Assembly (NCBI GenBank): GCA_029990175.1
Contig: JARKIP010000021.1
Span: 23,441,501-23,505,500 of the forward strand
Reading direction: 5' to 3'
From: Petunia secreta
Lineage: Eukaryota > Streptophyta > Magnoliopsida > Solanales > Solanaceae
Length of the DNA: 64,000 nucleotides
Shown piece after piece: positions 22,671 through 35,500 of the stretch. The position numbers were made by a program, and so were the translations under genes. Each line of letters starts with the position of its first letter. The first letter of the stretch is position 1. The notes beneath the pieces were generated by a model. That model saw only the letters and a list, made by a program, of their open reading frames with translations. It had not been told where the DNA came from and ran no database searches.

Positions 22671-25350
22671 TAAAAAGACCTTAGGTAGTCATTTCAGAAG
22701 TTAGGACTCCGATTGGTGTGCTGATAATTTTAAAATCTTTGTAAGGTCCATTAGGACCTGTCTGTAAAATTTGAACTAAAATGGACTTCTTTTGGTAGGT
22801 ATCGGAAGAAGGTATCAGTTTTCATTGCCGGAAAATCTTAAAAAGAGGTTTTCGAGCTCAATTTTGGAGAATGAGCTCTGATTTAAAATTTGAAAGTGTT
22901 GTTAGGTTTGTATGATTATTTGTGACTTGTGTGAACTTTCGAAAGTGAATTTCGAGGTCGTTCGGATAGTTTCCGCTAAAATTCCAAAAATTAATAATTT
23001 GATCTTTTTTCCGTTTAATTCGCATCTTGAGTTTCGGAAATCCGATTTGAGATACGCCTTAGCGAGTATGTTAGATATATTTTTTATAACTTACTTGAGA
23101 AATTTGGGATCATTCTGAATTTCGTAGGGTTCCAATTTAATTTTCTTTTCGATAGGAAATTTTCAAAAGAAAAAGAAAAAAAAAAGGAAAAGAAAAGAGA
23201 AAGGAATGAGAGAGGTGGTGGATTATATTTCCACTTATATAAAATACAAAATAGAAACAAAAATATATTAAGGAACGAGAGACAGAGAGAAAACTAGAAA
23301 GAAAAGAGAGAAAGGAAAGGAAACGGACTAAAATAAATAAAATTTTCACCCTGAAATATCCAGGTAATATTGTTACTTTTATTATTTCAGTTTATTATGT
23401 GTGTTTGAATATATTTTAACGAAGAAAATTTTGATAGTAGACATCATTATAATAAGTTAAATTGATAGTTTAAAGAGTAATTGGACCCCGATAATGGAAT
23501 TGATTATATATTCCTACTCAGGAAGTTATGAGCAGCCCGTAAATATAATTTATTAAGAATTTGGTTATGTGATTTTAAACCATGTACATAGACCTGGACT
23601 GTGTATTACCTATGCAAATCGGGTGTCGGATTCCTGACCGGATTGTTCTAAGATGTAAGGAATGAAGCCTTTAGCCTTATTTGATATATTTTTATGTTTA
23701 ATGAATATAGCGGGATCGTTTTGCAGTGAACCCAAATAACAAAGCGGCTGTTGAGTAGCAGCGCTAACTTTTGAACGAGGTAAATGATTATATCTATTTT
23801 TTTGGAGGTATTTGGCCTTGTGGATTTTCTACCACGTGTTCCTTATGTCTGTAGCTGTCGATAGGCGTACTTATTACGCCTTAGTTTTGGATTTATATTG
23901 TATATTATATGTTATGCTTTGTTGTTGGTATTACATTGTGCATAGAAACATTGTACTCTGGTTGTGAGTTTGACATGTACTTCCCAGTGGTCGATGAAAG
24001 TCCCGTGCCGGTCAGAGGTTATTATTGCATCATACCGCATTCATATGTATTATATTTTCTGGTTATGAGCTGATATGTCATATACTGAGTGCATGAGTAG
24101 TCCGCCTCAACTTTATATTATATCGGGTACAGGAGTATTTCGCCCCAGGAGCAGGAGTATTCCGCTCTTATGTCAGATACTAAGTGCAGGAGTATTCCGC
24201 CTCAGCTGTATATTATATCGGGTGCAGGAGTATTCCGCCCCAGGAGCAAGATTATTCCGCTCTTATGTTAGATACTGAGTGCAGGAGTATTCCGCCTCAG
24301 CTTTATATTATCTAGGGTACAAGAGTATTCCGCCCCAGGAGCAGGAGTATTCCGCTCTTATGTCAGATACTGACTCCAGGAGTATTCTGCCTCAGCTGTA
24401 TATTATATCTAGTGCGGGATTATTCCGCCCCAGGAGCAGGAGTATTCTGCTCTTATGACAGATACTGAGTGCATGAGTATTTTGCCTCAGCTTTATATTA
24501 TCTCGGGTGCAGGAGTATTCCGCCCCAGGAGCAGGAGTATCCCGCTCTTATGCCAGATACTGAGTGCAGGAGTATTCCGCCTCAGCTTTATATTATATCA
24601 GGTGCAGGAGTATTCCTCCCCAGGAGTAGGAGTATTCCGCTTTAGTTGGTTATTAGATTGTATTCCCTCGAATGCAGGAGTATTCCGCTACGGGACGGGA
24701 TTACGGGAATATGTGACCCCATTGCATCATACTGCATTCATCCCATTTCATTGCACCGGCTGTTGTGTATTGTGACTTAGTGCGATGTTTTGTGTATGTA
24801 TCATGTATTTCTGGTTGTTGATATGTTTTTGGCTCGTATCCCTAGTTGTTTATGAGTTTATGGTTTCTTATGTGTTTCCAGCTATTATCTGGCTCTACTT
24901 TTCTTTTATAGTTGAGACAAGGTGAATTTGGTTTATCTGCTTTTCTTCTCCCTGCCTAGTTATCCTATTCTTTGGGGTGGCTAGTCTACCCCCACTTATT
25001 GAGTCCTTTTGACTCACCCTTATTCGTTGTTTGTTTCTTGTCTATTTATTTCGTTTCGGCAGGTTCGCTCTAAGGATTGAGTTCACCACGTTGTTAAGGA
25101 GTGAAGACGACTTCAGCTTGGGGTTGAGCCAGATTTTATTTCAGGATGGCCACCAGTTTTATGTTTATTATTTCAGTTGTATGTTGCTCCCTTCAGGAGG
25201 TGTCTATATTATGCCCTCTTAGTTGTCTTATTTCTTATCTGAAAGTAGATTTTATGTTTATTTTGTGAATTCAATTCAGATGGGTTCGCCCGACGTCTAG
25301 GGGAGGATGTCGGGTGCCCGCACGGCCTAGTTGAAATTCGGGTCTTGTCA
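22671..25350 (+). repeat. 3' LTR of element A (2680 bp)
   Basis: Preceded by the purine tract at 22656-22670. It has about six 95-bp minisatellite units but lacks about 90 bp that the 5' LTR has near 19425-19515. Confidence 0.9.
24075..24660 (+). repeat. 95-bp minisatellite in 3' LTR of A, about 6 units
   Basis: Same unit as 18470-18850 but with two more copies. Repeated open frames in it are artefacts. Confidence 0.9.
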
Positions 25351-26295
25351 CTTATACAAATTAGTAAGTTATGTTTCTCTATTTTTGTTGGTTGGCAAAC
25401 CTTCGCATAAATTGGGACATATAATTTTTTTTCATGACACACAAAAGGAGACAAAACATATACAGATCTAACTCTTACTCATCAAGATACTAGTACTAGT
25501 ACTTTAAGTAGTACTTAGAACTCTTAATACATTATACATCACGATTATTTGGAGTAGTACATGATTAGCACTCTTAATTTATTCATGCATATACAAGTAT
25601 ATGTAGTATAGGTAGCAACCGAACCATTTGTCGATTAGATATTCTTAAATGCATTGGTGTTCTTCAATTTAGCAACATGCTACAACGATAATAATATTGA
25701 TCATCGAAGGGATTTAAATGCCAGCAACACCACCTACATACCCAACCATCAGAGCATTCTCCATCATGACTTCTGTCACAAGTTGACTCAAATTCATCTG
25801 GAAACTAATTCAATTTCATAACTGATATTGATAGTGGAAACTAGAAAGCTTCCCAGAGCCATTGTTTTCATCTTCGACATTAGAGAGAAATCAACTAAAT
25901 AAAATTTCGATAATTTAATTAATTATAACCAACATCAATTTATAATAATCAAATAATACGAACGGAACAATAAACACTAATTATAATTGTTCACATATCA
26001 TGAAGGGGGAAGTCAAGAATGATAACTAGGGATATGAACACTATACTTATGATTCAGATCTTAAACCTAGAACAAACATGAGCCACTTTTAATACTATAC
26101 TATGAATGTCGCTTATATAAAGAGATTCAACAATTTGTGTGCGTACGCACTTATATACTATGAAGTATTTGTTTTTACCCTACCGTGTACTTTGCAACGA
26201 TGAAAATTCAAAGGGTGACAGACATACATACATGAGACGAGGCTAGATATTACTATATTTTCTATACTTTCACCATGTATTCATGCTTCTACTTG
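25351..26295. other. Non-repeat island between elements A and E
   Basis: AT-rich DNA that does not match the flanking elements. The only coding-like part is the cysteine-rich frame at 25664-25798. Nothing else was recognised. Confidence 0.6.
25664..25798 (-). CDS. Possible terminal exon of a small cysteine-rich (knottin-like) peptide
   Basis: A 44-residue frame begins at a plausible splice acceptor (TTTCCAG, minus strand, near 25799) and ends in TGA at 25664-25666. It has six Cys spaced C-x7-C-x5-C-x2-C-C-x13-C, with the core ECSDGWVCRWCCW. This resembles the D-C-S-G-x-W-x-C-x-x-C-W core of Solanaceae metallocarboxypeptidase inhibitors, which are secreted and wound-induced. The spacing at both ends differs from that family. 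No matching signal-peptide exon was found, although a short ATG frame lies just upstream (about 25885). It could be a pseudogene or chance. Confidence 0.3.
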   Translation of the reverse strand, partial: DEFESTCDRSHDGECSDGWVCRWCCWHLNPFDDQYYYRCSMLLN

Positions 26296-27593
26296 TGATA
26301 TTTGCTAGTACTTTGAACTGAATTTCTCTCATTTGGTGTGTTTCATATTGTAGGAATTATATTGATGATACGAGGTGTTCGTGGAGCAAAATTTACAGAT
26401 ATCAAGGGTTTTAAAATCTGAGTAGAAGCCTGAGGGTCGTGCGAATGAAGGATGAATGAAAAAGGAATGAGCCGGATGAAAGTAGAAGGTTGTACAACGT
26501 GCTATACATTTTGCTGCAAGACGTGCACCCCTATGGATGCACATCATGCGCCTGGTAGTGCAGAGTTCTGAAGCGTGTTTTGTTCGCACTTGATCAGACA
26601 ACGGGCTACACACCTTGTTGAATGGCGTGCAACCTCGAAATTTATATTATTCTGACTTTTTGATAGATATTTGAAGGGAAGTTTCGTCGTATCTCAAATC
26701 CTAATCTATATATACATCTTGGAACCCAATTGGACGGAATTTTTGGCTAATTTTACACCCAAGGAGGCAAGGAAAAGAGACGATCAAGATTCAAGGCTTT
26801 TGTCATCCACCCATCATCTTTTGTATAGATTTACATGCTTGTAGTTTATTCTTGTCTTATAATATGACTATGAGTGACTAAATAATCCATTTTAGGATTG
26901 ATTAAGCCACTCCAATACTTATGTGTTACGAATTATTGTTTCAATGAATGAAACTTGTTAGTTATTTCTATCTATGTGTTAACGTTTTGTTTGGTATTGA
27001 TTGGAGGGACCCCAATTGACTGTCCTCTGTATTCTGATATGTCTAGGGATATATTCATAAGTTAGAGCTAAACAATTAGCAATATTTCAACGTAAAACAA
27101 AGACATTACTTAGGTTGTCAAAAAGGTAAATTGTGATCAATGATCCCAATTGTGAACTGTACTTGTAATCCTGCACATCTTCATTAATTAATTAAAAAAT
27201 TGATTAGCTAACGTTACAATTATTATGCGGAAGTGAATAGTTGTGAACTTGGAGCAAGTTTTCAATAGAAAGAGCCAAGTTGAATTTGTTAAAGCATTGT
27301 CCTAACATATAGATAGGAGTTTGGTAGATCAATCCTAGGTTTACATCCCTTGAATTAATCATTTTCTCCACAATTTTGCTATTTGTTTTATTGTTCATTT
27401 CTAATTACTTAGTTATTACTACACAAACTTGAGATAAAACCCTCTAAAAGTTAATCGATATGTAAATAATTAGTTAGAATAACAACTAGATTACAAGTGT
27501 TCTCCGTGGGATCAACCTCGAGACTTTAAGTACCAAGCTATATTTATTGTGACCGCTTAGTTCCTTTTTATAGGACGTAGTTGGGCGTGATCA
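26296..27593 (+). repeat. 5' LTR of element E (Athila-type)
   Basis: Starts TGATATTTGC and ends GGGCGTGATCA, about 1.3 kb, followed within a few bases by the primer-binding site. The U3 part (26380-26640) is rich in CGTGC words. A small open frame at 26329-26613 (minus) is inside it and not a gene. Confidence 0.75.
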
Positions 27594-27598
27594 AATTT

Positions 27599-27611
27599 TG
27601 GCACCGTTGCC
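27599..27611 (+). promoter_or_regulatory. Primer-binding site of element E (tRNA-Asp type)
   Basis: TGGCACCGTTGCC differs at one base from TGGCGCCGTTGCC, the site used by Athila elements with tRNA-Asp. Confidence 0.8.
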
Positions 27612-27879
27612 ATGGAAAACTGTGTCATTTTAGTTGTTAAGATAGCTAGTTTTTATTTCTAAATTGACTTCACTTTTGTTATCTTAAAGTAACTCTTTGA
27701 AATTTGTGTGCTTTAGGTGTATGCCAAAGAAGATATATCAGTCTTCAGATTTAAAACTATTTGAACAAAGATTGAGAGGATATTCCACACCTTGAAAAGG
27801 GAAAATACTGTTGACAATACACTTGAAGAATCAGAAACAAAACAAATTGAGATGACTCAAGAGTTAGCGCTTAGTATGC

Positions 27880-28600
27880 TTATGCACAACCTGTGGCTGG
27901 AAACTTGACATTTGCTATTCAGCTTCCAAAATTTGAAGCTGAGAGTTTTCACATCACATTGTCTAATGCGGGGTTGTTCACGGGGAGATCTACGGATGAT
28001 CCACAAAAGCACCTAAGGAAATTCTTAAGAATTTGTGAAATTCAAAAGCAGGCTTGTGTACCAGCAGAAGTTGTGAAATTGATGTTGTTTCCGTTACGCT
28101 AATGGAAGACGCTAGTGATTGGTTAGACTCGTTGTCACTCAATCTCATTACTATTTGGGATGAATTGGTGATAAAGTTTATGAAGAAGTTCTTTACACCT
28201 AGTAAGACTATCAAGCTAGTTGGCGAGATACTCATAATCAGGCAGAACCCACTCGAGACATTGCCATAAGCTTGGGAGAGGTTCAATGGTTACTTAAGAA
28301 GGTGTCCCCATCATGGACTTCCTGATCAAATGTTAGGACAGAAAGTTTACATAGGCATGGGTGATCAAATCAAAGGAACTTTGGATGCAGCAGCTGGAGG
28401 AGCGTTCTTGAGTAAAATATTTGTTGAAGTGAAGGATCTACTTGATGTCATGACCAAAAATTCTGGCTGGTTAACTAGATATGCATTTACTGGATCAGGT
28501 TCTAGGGCATCAGCTGCTGGTATTGACCATGGAGTGGAAGAACAAGCGTCGAAGTTGCAAACTATGCTGGATGTTGTGGTAAAACAAATGAGAGCATGAT
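27880..28600 (+). pseudogene. Gag of element E, frameshifted
   Basis: Three frames together give an Athila-type gag: FHITLSNAGLFTGRSTDDP and HLRKFLRICEIQ (27893-28102), then DASDWLDSLSLNLITIWDEL (28100-28269), a stop in place of the residue before AWERF, and RRCPHHGLP and LDAAAGGAFLSK up to 28599. Intact gag builds the retroelement particle. The frameshift near 28095 and the stop at 28267-28269 disable it. Confidence 0.88.
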
Positions 28601-29384
28601 AAAAAATGTTAACCAAGTGGACATACGTGCTCTAACCGAGGATCCTAATCACGGTAATTTTGCTGACTCTAATTTATTGGGCTTTACTAAAGACGTAAAT
28701 TTTCTGAATTATCAGCTGAGGCAGTAATACAATTAGTAAGGTCCAGTCAGGCAAGCACAAAAGCCACTTTTATACGATATTTCCAAAACACAGAGTCAGC
28801 CAGTTCCTTACCAGAGACAAGAAGCTTGCAATAACGAGCACCAAATAGTGTTACCTACGCAAGAGGCTATTGACATTGCGGAGATTAAGAACATGATGCA
28901 GTCTATGATGGGAGTGCATGAGCAGTTACAAAATCAAGTGACAGCCCATGACACTGCCATTAAGGGAATAGAGTCTAAGTTGGGATAATTGGCCATTGCT
29001 TTAAACAATATAACTCAAAGTGCATTGCCAAGAGACACGGTGGTAAATCCAAATGATGCAAATCCTTAGCAATATATGGAGGTTACCTTAAGGAACGATA
29101 GAGATCTTGATAAAGAGCAAGAATTGGCTAAGGGGGTGGCGCCTAACACGCCAATAGTTGACCTTGTGGATGTTCCAGCTAAAGTTCTTGACAATGATGA
29201 AGCTGAAATAGAGGTAAGTGTAAAGCGTAAAACACCACCACCTCCTTTTCCTCAAAGGTTGGCAAAGCAACAAAAAGTTTGAAGTTTAATAAGCTTTTTC
29301 ATTTGTTGAAACAATTAAAGCTTACTATGCCTTTCATGGAGGTTATGCGAGAGGTGCCAGGATATGCAAAACTATTAAAAGATC
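28601..29384 (+). pseudogene. Gag C-terminus and linker of element E
   Basis: Broken frames continue gag. The stretch 29076-29282 keeps a 68-codon acidic, Pro-rich linker frame, as found between gag and protease in this lineage. The next 100 bp encode LLKQLKLTMPFMEVMREVPG and YAKLLKDLVS in another frame. Confidence 0.65.
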
Positions 29385-29880
29385 TTGTATCTAAGAAAGG
29401 TTGACTTTAATGAGGTAGAGATGGTCGAGTTAAATATGGTGTGTAGTATGGTCATCAGAAATCCTATGGCTAAAAAGAAGCAAGATACTGGTATTTTTAC
29501 AGTTCCATACTCTATTGGTGATTTCACAATTGGTAAGGCCTTATTTAATTCTGGTGCTAGCATTAATTGGATACCACTGGAAATATATAACAAGTTGGGT
29601 CTAAATGGCATGAAAGAGACTTCAATGCGAATCCAGCTGGCAGATAGAAGGCAAAAGCACCCTATTGGAATAGTTGAGGATGTACTTATAACTTATCCAT
29701 ATGGGTCGTTTCATGTTTTCGGTAGATTTTGTGGTTCTTGACTGCCCTGTTGATAAAGATGTTCCAATTATCTTAGGCCATCAATTCTTGGCGACTAGCA
29801 GAGCAGTGATTGATGTTGACAAAGGGAATATGATCTTGAAGTTATATGATGAAGTGACAGTGGTTGAAGGCACATTGTGA
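29385..29880 (+). pseudogene. Aspartic protease of element E, catalytic Asp lost
   Basis: The frame 29385-29741 and its shifted continuation carry the retroviral-type protease: GIFTVPYSIGDF, ALFNSGASINW, then VVLDCPVDKDVPIILGHQF. At the active site the usual D-[STL]-G reads N-S-G (codon AAT at 29547-29549), so the catalytic Asp is replaced by Asn. A frameshift near 29735 follows. Protease would normally mature the gag-pol polyprotein. Confidence 0.85.
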
Positions 29881-29913
29881 TGATGCGAATTGTTCGTGTG
29901 TGCATACATGCGA

Positions 29914-32511
29914 TGACACGACCCGAAATCTGGTTAGGCCGTGCGGGCACCCGACATCCTCCCTTAGACCCGTCGGGCGAACCCTTACCAATTAAATTAG
30001 GAAAATAAATATAATAATTCATAAATAAGGACAACACTTTTAAAAAAAAAATACAGACTTACTGATACCTCTAAGCTGTACAAAAGAAATTAGAGCTGAC
30101 TACCCAACATACTAGGTTTAGGGCTATCCAGACTAGACATCTAAGAGTACAAAAGAAGATAAATACCCCCTGAAGGGAGCAAAATGCAACTGAAATAATA
30201 ACCAATAAACTGGTGGCCATTCGGAATAAAAGCTGGCTCACTCTGACAGCTGAAGTCGTCTTCGCTCCTTCACAACGTGGCGAACTCAATCCTGGAGCGA
30301 ACCTGCCGAAATGAAATAGATAGACAAGAAACAAACAACAAACAAGGGTGAGTCAAAAGGACTCAATAAGTGGGGCAGACTAGCCACCTCAAAGAATAGG
30401 ATAGCTAGCCAGGGAGAAGAAAAACAGATAAACTAAATCCATCTTATTTGAACTATAAACAGGCAAAGCCAAATAATAACTGAAAACACGTATGGAATCA
30501 TAAACAGTCAGGGACATAAGGTAGAAAGAACATACAGATATCCTGAACATGTCGACAATCAGAAATACATCCTGTTGCGGCGTGCAACCCGACCCATATA
30601 TTCATACTGTTGCGGCGTGCAACCCGATTCGTATATTTATACTGTTGCGGCGTGCAACCCGATCCGATCCATATATTTATATTTTCGCGGCGTGCAACCC
30701 GATCCGATCCATATATTTATATTGTCGCGACGTGCAACCCGATATAAAACACAACACGATAGTCACACAATAGTCAGCACGCGGTGCAATGAAATGGGAT
30801 GAATGCAGTATGATGCAATGGTGTCACATGTGCCAAATAGATGGAGCGGAATCCTCCTGCTCCGGGGACGGAATCCTCCTACCCTCAATATGATGCAATG
30901 GAGCGGAATCCTCCTGCTCCGAGGGCGGAATCCTCCTACCCTCAATATGATGCAATGGAGCGGAATCCTCCTGCTCCGAGGGCGGAATCCTCCTACCCTC
31001 AATATGATGCAATGGAGCGGAATCCTCCTGCTCCGAGAGCGGAATCCTCCTACCCTCAATATGATGCAATGGAGCGGAATCCTCTTGCTCCAAGGGCGGA
31101 ATCCTCCTACCCTCAATATGATGCAATGGGCATACGAATGCAACATGATGCAATAATAACCCATCACCAGCGCGGGACTCTCATCGACAGCTGGAAAGTA
31201 TATACCAACTCACAGCCAAAGTACAATACTCAGATTCTCAATGCAATACCAATAACAGGACATAACATATAATATAGAATATAAGTTCAAAGCTAAGGCG
31301 TAATGAGTACGCCTATTGGTAGCTACACACGTAAGGAACACGTGGTAGAAAATCCACGAGGCCAGGTGCCTCCAAAGAAATGGATATAAACACTTACCTT
31401 GTTACAAAGTTAGTACAGCCACTCAATAACCGCTTGTCCTTTGGTTTCATTGCCAAACGATCCCACTCTATTCAATAAGCAAAAAAATATATCAAATTAG
31501 GCTAAAGGCTTCATTCCTCACATCTTAGGGCAATCCGGTTAAGAACCTGATACCCTATTCGCATACGCAATACGCAGGCCATGCCTATGTACAGGGTTTA
31601 AGGTCACATAACCAAACCCCAAATAAATTACGTTTATATGTTACCCATAACTCACTGAGTACAAATATATAATTAATTTCATTATCGGGGACCATTTGAC
31701 CCTTTAAACTATTAATTGAACTTATTAATACGATGTCTAATATTCCAAGTTTTACCGTCAAAATATATTCAAACACACGTAATAAACTCAAATAATATAT
31801 TAGGATCATTACCTGAATGTTTTAGAGTGAAAATTCTACTTTTCACCGGTTCCCACTGCGTTATGTCATTTTTCTCTGTTTCGTTTCATGTCTCACGTCT
31901 CTGTTTATCTTTCTTGTATAGCTTCTTCGAAATGAAGCTTGTAGGGATTAAATCCCTGCCTCCACCGCCTAACTTTATTTCATTTGTCATTTTCCTTTTT
32001 TTTTTCTTTTTTTTTTTTAAAATTCACTGTTACGGTAAAAATTAAAACGGTACCCTACGATATTCGAAATAATTCCAAATTTTTTATACAAGTTATACAA
32101 ACTATATGTAACATACTCACGAAGGCGGATCTCAAATCAGAGTCCCGAAACTCAAGATGCGAATTTAAATGAAAAAAGTCAAATTATTTAACTTTCGGCA
32201 TTTTAGCGGAAACTAGTCGAACAACATCAAAATTCCCTTTCAAAAGTTCATAAAAGTCACAAATAATCATATGAACCTAACGGCGCTTTCGGATTTCGAA
32301 TCGGAGCTCATTCGCCCGAAACCGAGCTCAAAATCTCTTTTTAATATTTATCGCCAATAAAAACTGAAACCTTCTTCTGATGCCTATCAAACGAGGTCTG
32401 ATTTAGCTCAAATTTTTCAGACAGGTCCTAATGGACATTACGAATATTTTAAAATTATCGGCACGTCAATCGAAGTTCCAACTTCCGAAACGACTGACCG
32501 AGGTCGTTTCA
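29914..32511 (-). repeat. 3' LTR of element D (2598 bp)
   Basis: TGACACGACC start and GGTCGTTTCA end in plus orientation. It contains about five copies of a GCGGCGTGCAACCCGAT unit (30560-30745) and five copies of a 57-bp minisatellite. Confidence 0.92.
30843..31127. repeat. 57-bp minisatellite in LTR of D, 5 units
   Basis: Units contain GGAGCGGAATCCTCCTGCTC and end in ATGATGCAAT. Because 57 is a multiple of three, both strands give periodic 19-residue open frames (30763-31272); these are not credible genes. Confidence 0.95.
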
Positions 32512-35500
32512 TTCTCCTCCACTTAAACTCTCGTTTGTCCTCGAACGAGCCTAAGTCTAAAGCAAGATTCACGGAGATAACAAAAGAACTTGCACGACCT
32601 TCATAAGCTACTCCACGGGCCTTATCTCCTGATTACAGGATCAGAATTATAACACGTCCACAGAACTCTTTGAATAAAACATATCTGGATAATATGATAA
32701 TACCATTGCCCGGATTATTCTGACTAAGATGATCCTTCCTCGATCAAGAGAGGAGAGTTCTACATTTTCGAAGCAAAGATACATGGAACTTTGAATGGAT
32801 TAACATGATTCAGCCGATAATCACCTCTTCGATATACCTTTCGATATAGAACAGATCGATGGAACTAAGAATTAACTCACGCTTGATGCAATAGAGGGAA
32901 CTTTTGAAGTACCTTGTCACTACATATTATAGAAGATTTGATGCAAGCTATATTATTTTTACGAACGCACTATGCAACATCCCAGGTGATGTTAATGTTG
33001 TTCCGCAAGTTCCTTGTGGGAATTTAGTTACTCATATCTCCATGAAGTAAAACAGCGTCAGTATGAGGATCCAGTTCTGGTTGAATACAGACAGATAGCC
33101 AGAAGAAAACTGGAGTAGCCATACAGGGTTACTACTAACGGTGTTCTCATGTATAAAGATAGACTTTGTGTTCCTGATGTTGCAGATTTATGTGGACAGA
33201 TTAAGATAGAGGCACATTATTTCAAATACACTGTTCATCCAGGTTCGACTAAGATGTACCATGATCTTAAGCAGATATATTGCTGGGACGGAATGAAGTG
33301 TGACATAGCAGAATTTGCGGCTCAGTGTTCTAATTGTCAATAGGTTAAAGTCGTGTCATCTTCCCAGACTTTATACTTTCTGCAGATAGGTACGTATATA
33401 TGATCAGGTCGCCAGCTTATCTCTATCATTAGTAGATTATTAGTGGGTTTAGCAACGATCGACACTCATTGTAGATTTCTGCCGTGGTTACTTTGGGTCA
33501 TGAGAAAAGTGGTATCAACACCTCAGAGATTTAATATTACCATTCAGTATTTGGAGGAAGACTCCTCCACTTAAAGCACAAACTCATGCAGCCATTTGAA
33601 TAGGAATAACCATCCTCGCACAGTCTACTGGACTAAAGAAGATTTAGCTAAAAGCTGGACGTAGGCAGACCTAAGCTACCAACCACTCTTTCGAGTTGCC
33701 AACCAGTTGCAACTCTCGAGTTCACAACTCCATACCTTTGCCGTAAACACCACCGCCTGATGGATGGTACTTCTATATAAAAATTTCGGCAGAGATTCCC
33801 CTGAAACTGGATGATCCGCAAAAACAGAACCAACACTATACTATACATGAGAATGGATACCCGGATAAACTGATATCCAAAACAATAATATGCTTACCCG
33901 GCTACAATAACACGTACTCTGGCTCAACACAGGGAACATCACAAGAGGCTACTGACCGCCTAGGTTCACCAGTGCCGAACAAAGAAGATATGGTAACGGA
34001 CTGAGGATAGAAATAATTAGAGCTTCAGGAAGTTCATCTTCCTTTTTGCTTGGCTATCAAAGCTAGACTACTTACGAGTCAAAGTAGCCCAAGAATCGCA
34101 ATTAAAGAGATAGACATTAAGTGAGTTTTATGGAACATCTATGCCAACTCATCCTTCCAATAAGAAGGAAACTCTGACAATTTACTAAAACCTTTTTATA
34201 ACTAAGACAAGCTCATAGAATAACATGACTCTACTAGAATCTCGAACCAAGAGGAGACACATAGATTGAGCATTACTTACTAGCCATTTTACACCGGAAG
34301 AAACAACTACACTTCCTGACGGTGACCAATAAGAATCCCATCATCCTACCAACACTGATTTCCGAGGAGAGAGGTAAAATGACTTGACATAATAACACAA
34401 GGTGGCATAATAGGATGCCAAGCAGGCAATAGCAATACTCACCGTCAAATCTCTCATATTTAGATCAGATAAACTAGTAGGGTCTCATAAATGCCAGGAA
34501 TAAATCGTATCAGAAACTCACCCCTCTACCGCAACCGATTCTTAATTACGACAATATCCAAAACATGATAAGACACACCATTTCCAGATCGATCGAAAGA
34601 ATCAAATCTTACTCATATATAAGGGAAGAAGAAACACATGGGTCTACTACATCGGATGCCTCAGCATCTTGCCAGGCTGGCAGTTCATAAAACTGCCTTT
34701 GCGGCTGAACTAAGCCGCTACACTGATAATTACCTTCTGAAGAAATACTACCACCACGCTCTCAACTGTTACTGGATGGTGGCATTTCTCTGGCTGATTG
34801 AGATATAAATGAAATTCCTGTGACTGTGCAGGTGCCAGATGACGAGAGAAAGGGTGACTGCCTACTTGCCGGAGTAAGGAAAACTCCTCAAAAAATAGCC
34901 AGACTCATGACAATGATACCACCTTTTCGCTGAAAAGTGGAAGCTGGAAAGATAGTTGATAGCTGTAACGAGAAGACTGAATCTGATCTTGACGATCTAC
35001 TGGCGCACTCTAAGAATCACGTGACACAAGCTGAGATAACTTGGAAGGTGACCTCCCAAAATAATCAGAACTCTTACCTCAAAATGAGGTACCATGGTTG
35101 CCCACTAGGGCCACAAAATTTCTTGCTCTCTCGCTCTGACTCGTCTTGCTATATCTTATGGTATGCCTCGTACCGTCAGGCAATATCAACAATGACATCA
35201 AATGAAGTCCCAACCTCAATTTTTCGAGCCATCTGGGATCTCAAGGAAGGAGAAAAATCATCAATAAATCTTTGAATCTCTCGAAAGGCTCATGGACTAG
35301 TTCTAATACATATTTAGCCATTATATAGAATTTAATCTCATATTCTGAAACCAATAGGCTAACCGACAGGCTACCCTGTCCAATCCACTCAAACTGGCAA
35401 CACTTTTCATCTCGTTCACTACTCGAAAGGAACTTTTCCACGAATCTAGAAGAAAAATCGAACAAAGTTAGTTAATAAGAGAGCGGCCCACCAATTCAAG

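Larger units (their letters stand above)
16994..25350 (+). mobile_element. Element A: LTR retrotransposon, Ty3/gypsy, inferred Tekay/Del-like
   Basis: LTRs lie at 16994-19643 and 22671-25350. The primer-binding site TTGGTATCAGAGCC follows the first, and the purine tract AAGTGGAGGAGAA precedes the second. The internal region is only 3027 bp, against about 5 kb or more for a full element. It holds a ruined gag. The right flank is CTTAT and the left ACTTT, so the target duplication is worn or absent. Element C has the same layout and an almost equal internal length. Family assignment rests on the long LTR, the primer site and the gag words. Confidence 0.9.
26296..29913 (+). mobile_element. Element E: truncated Athila-type Ty3/gypsy retrotransposon
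   Basis: The order is LTR, primer-binding site, gag, linker and protease, after which element D begins. Reverse transcriptase, integrase and a second LTR are missing from the window. The 3' part does not continue at D's right side, because that side starts in gag of a different element (B). Confidence 0.82.

Noticed and set aside
30763..31272. Repeat-peptide frames on both strands; also a CRISPR-like look
   Set aside because: 57-bp units are contiguous without unique spacers, inside a plant LTR; neither CRISPR nor genes.
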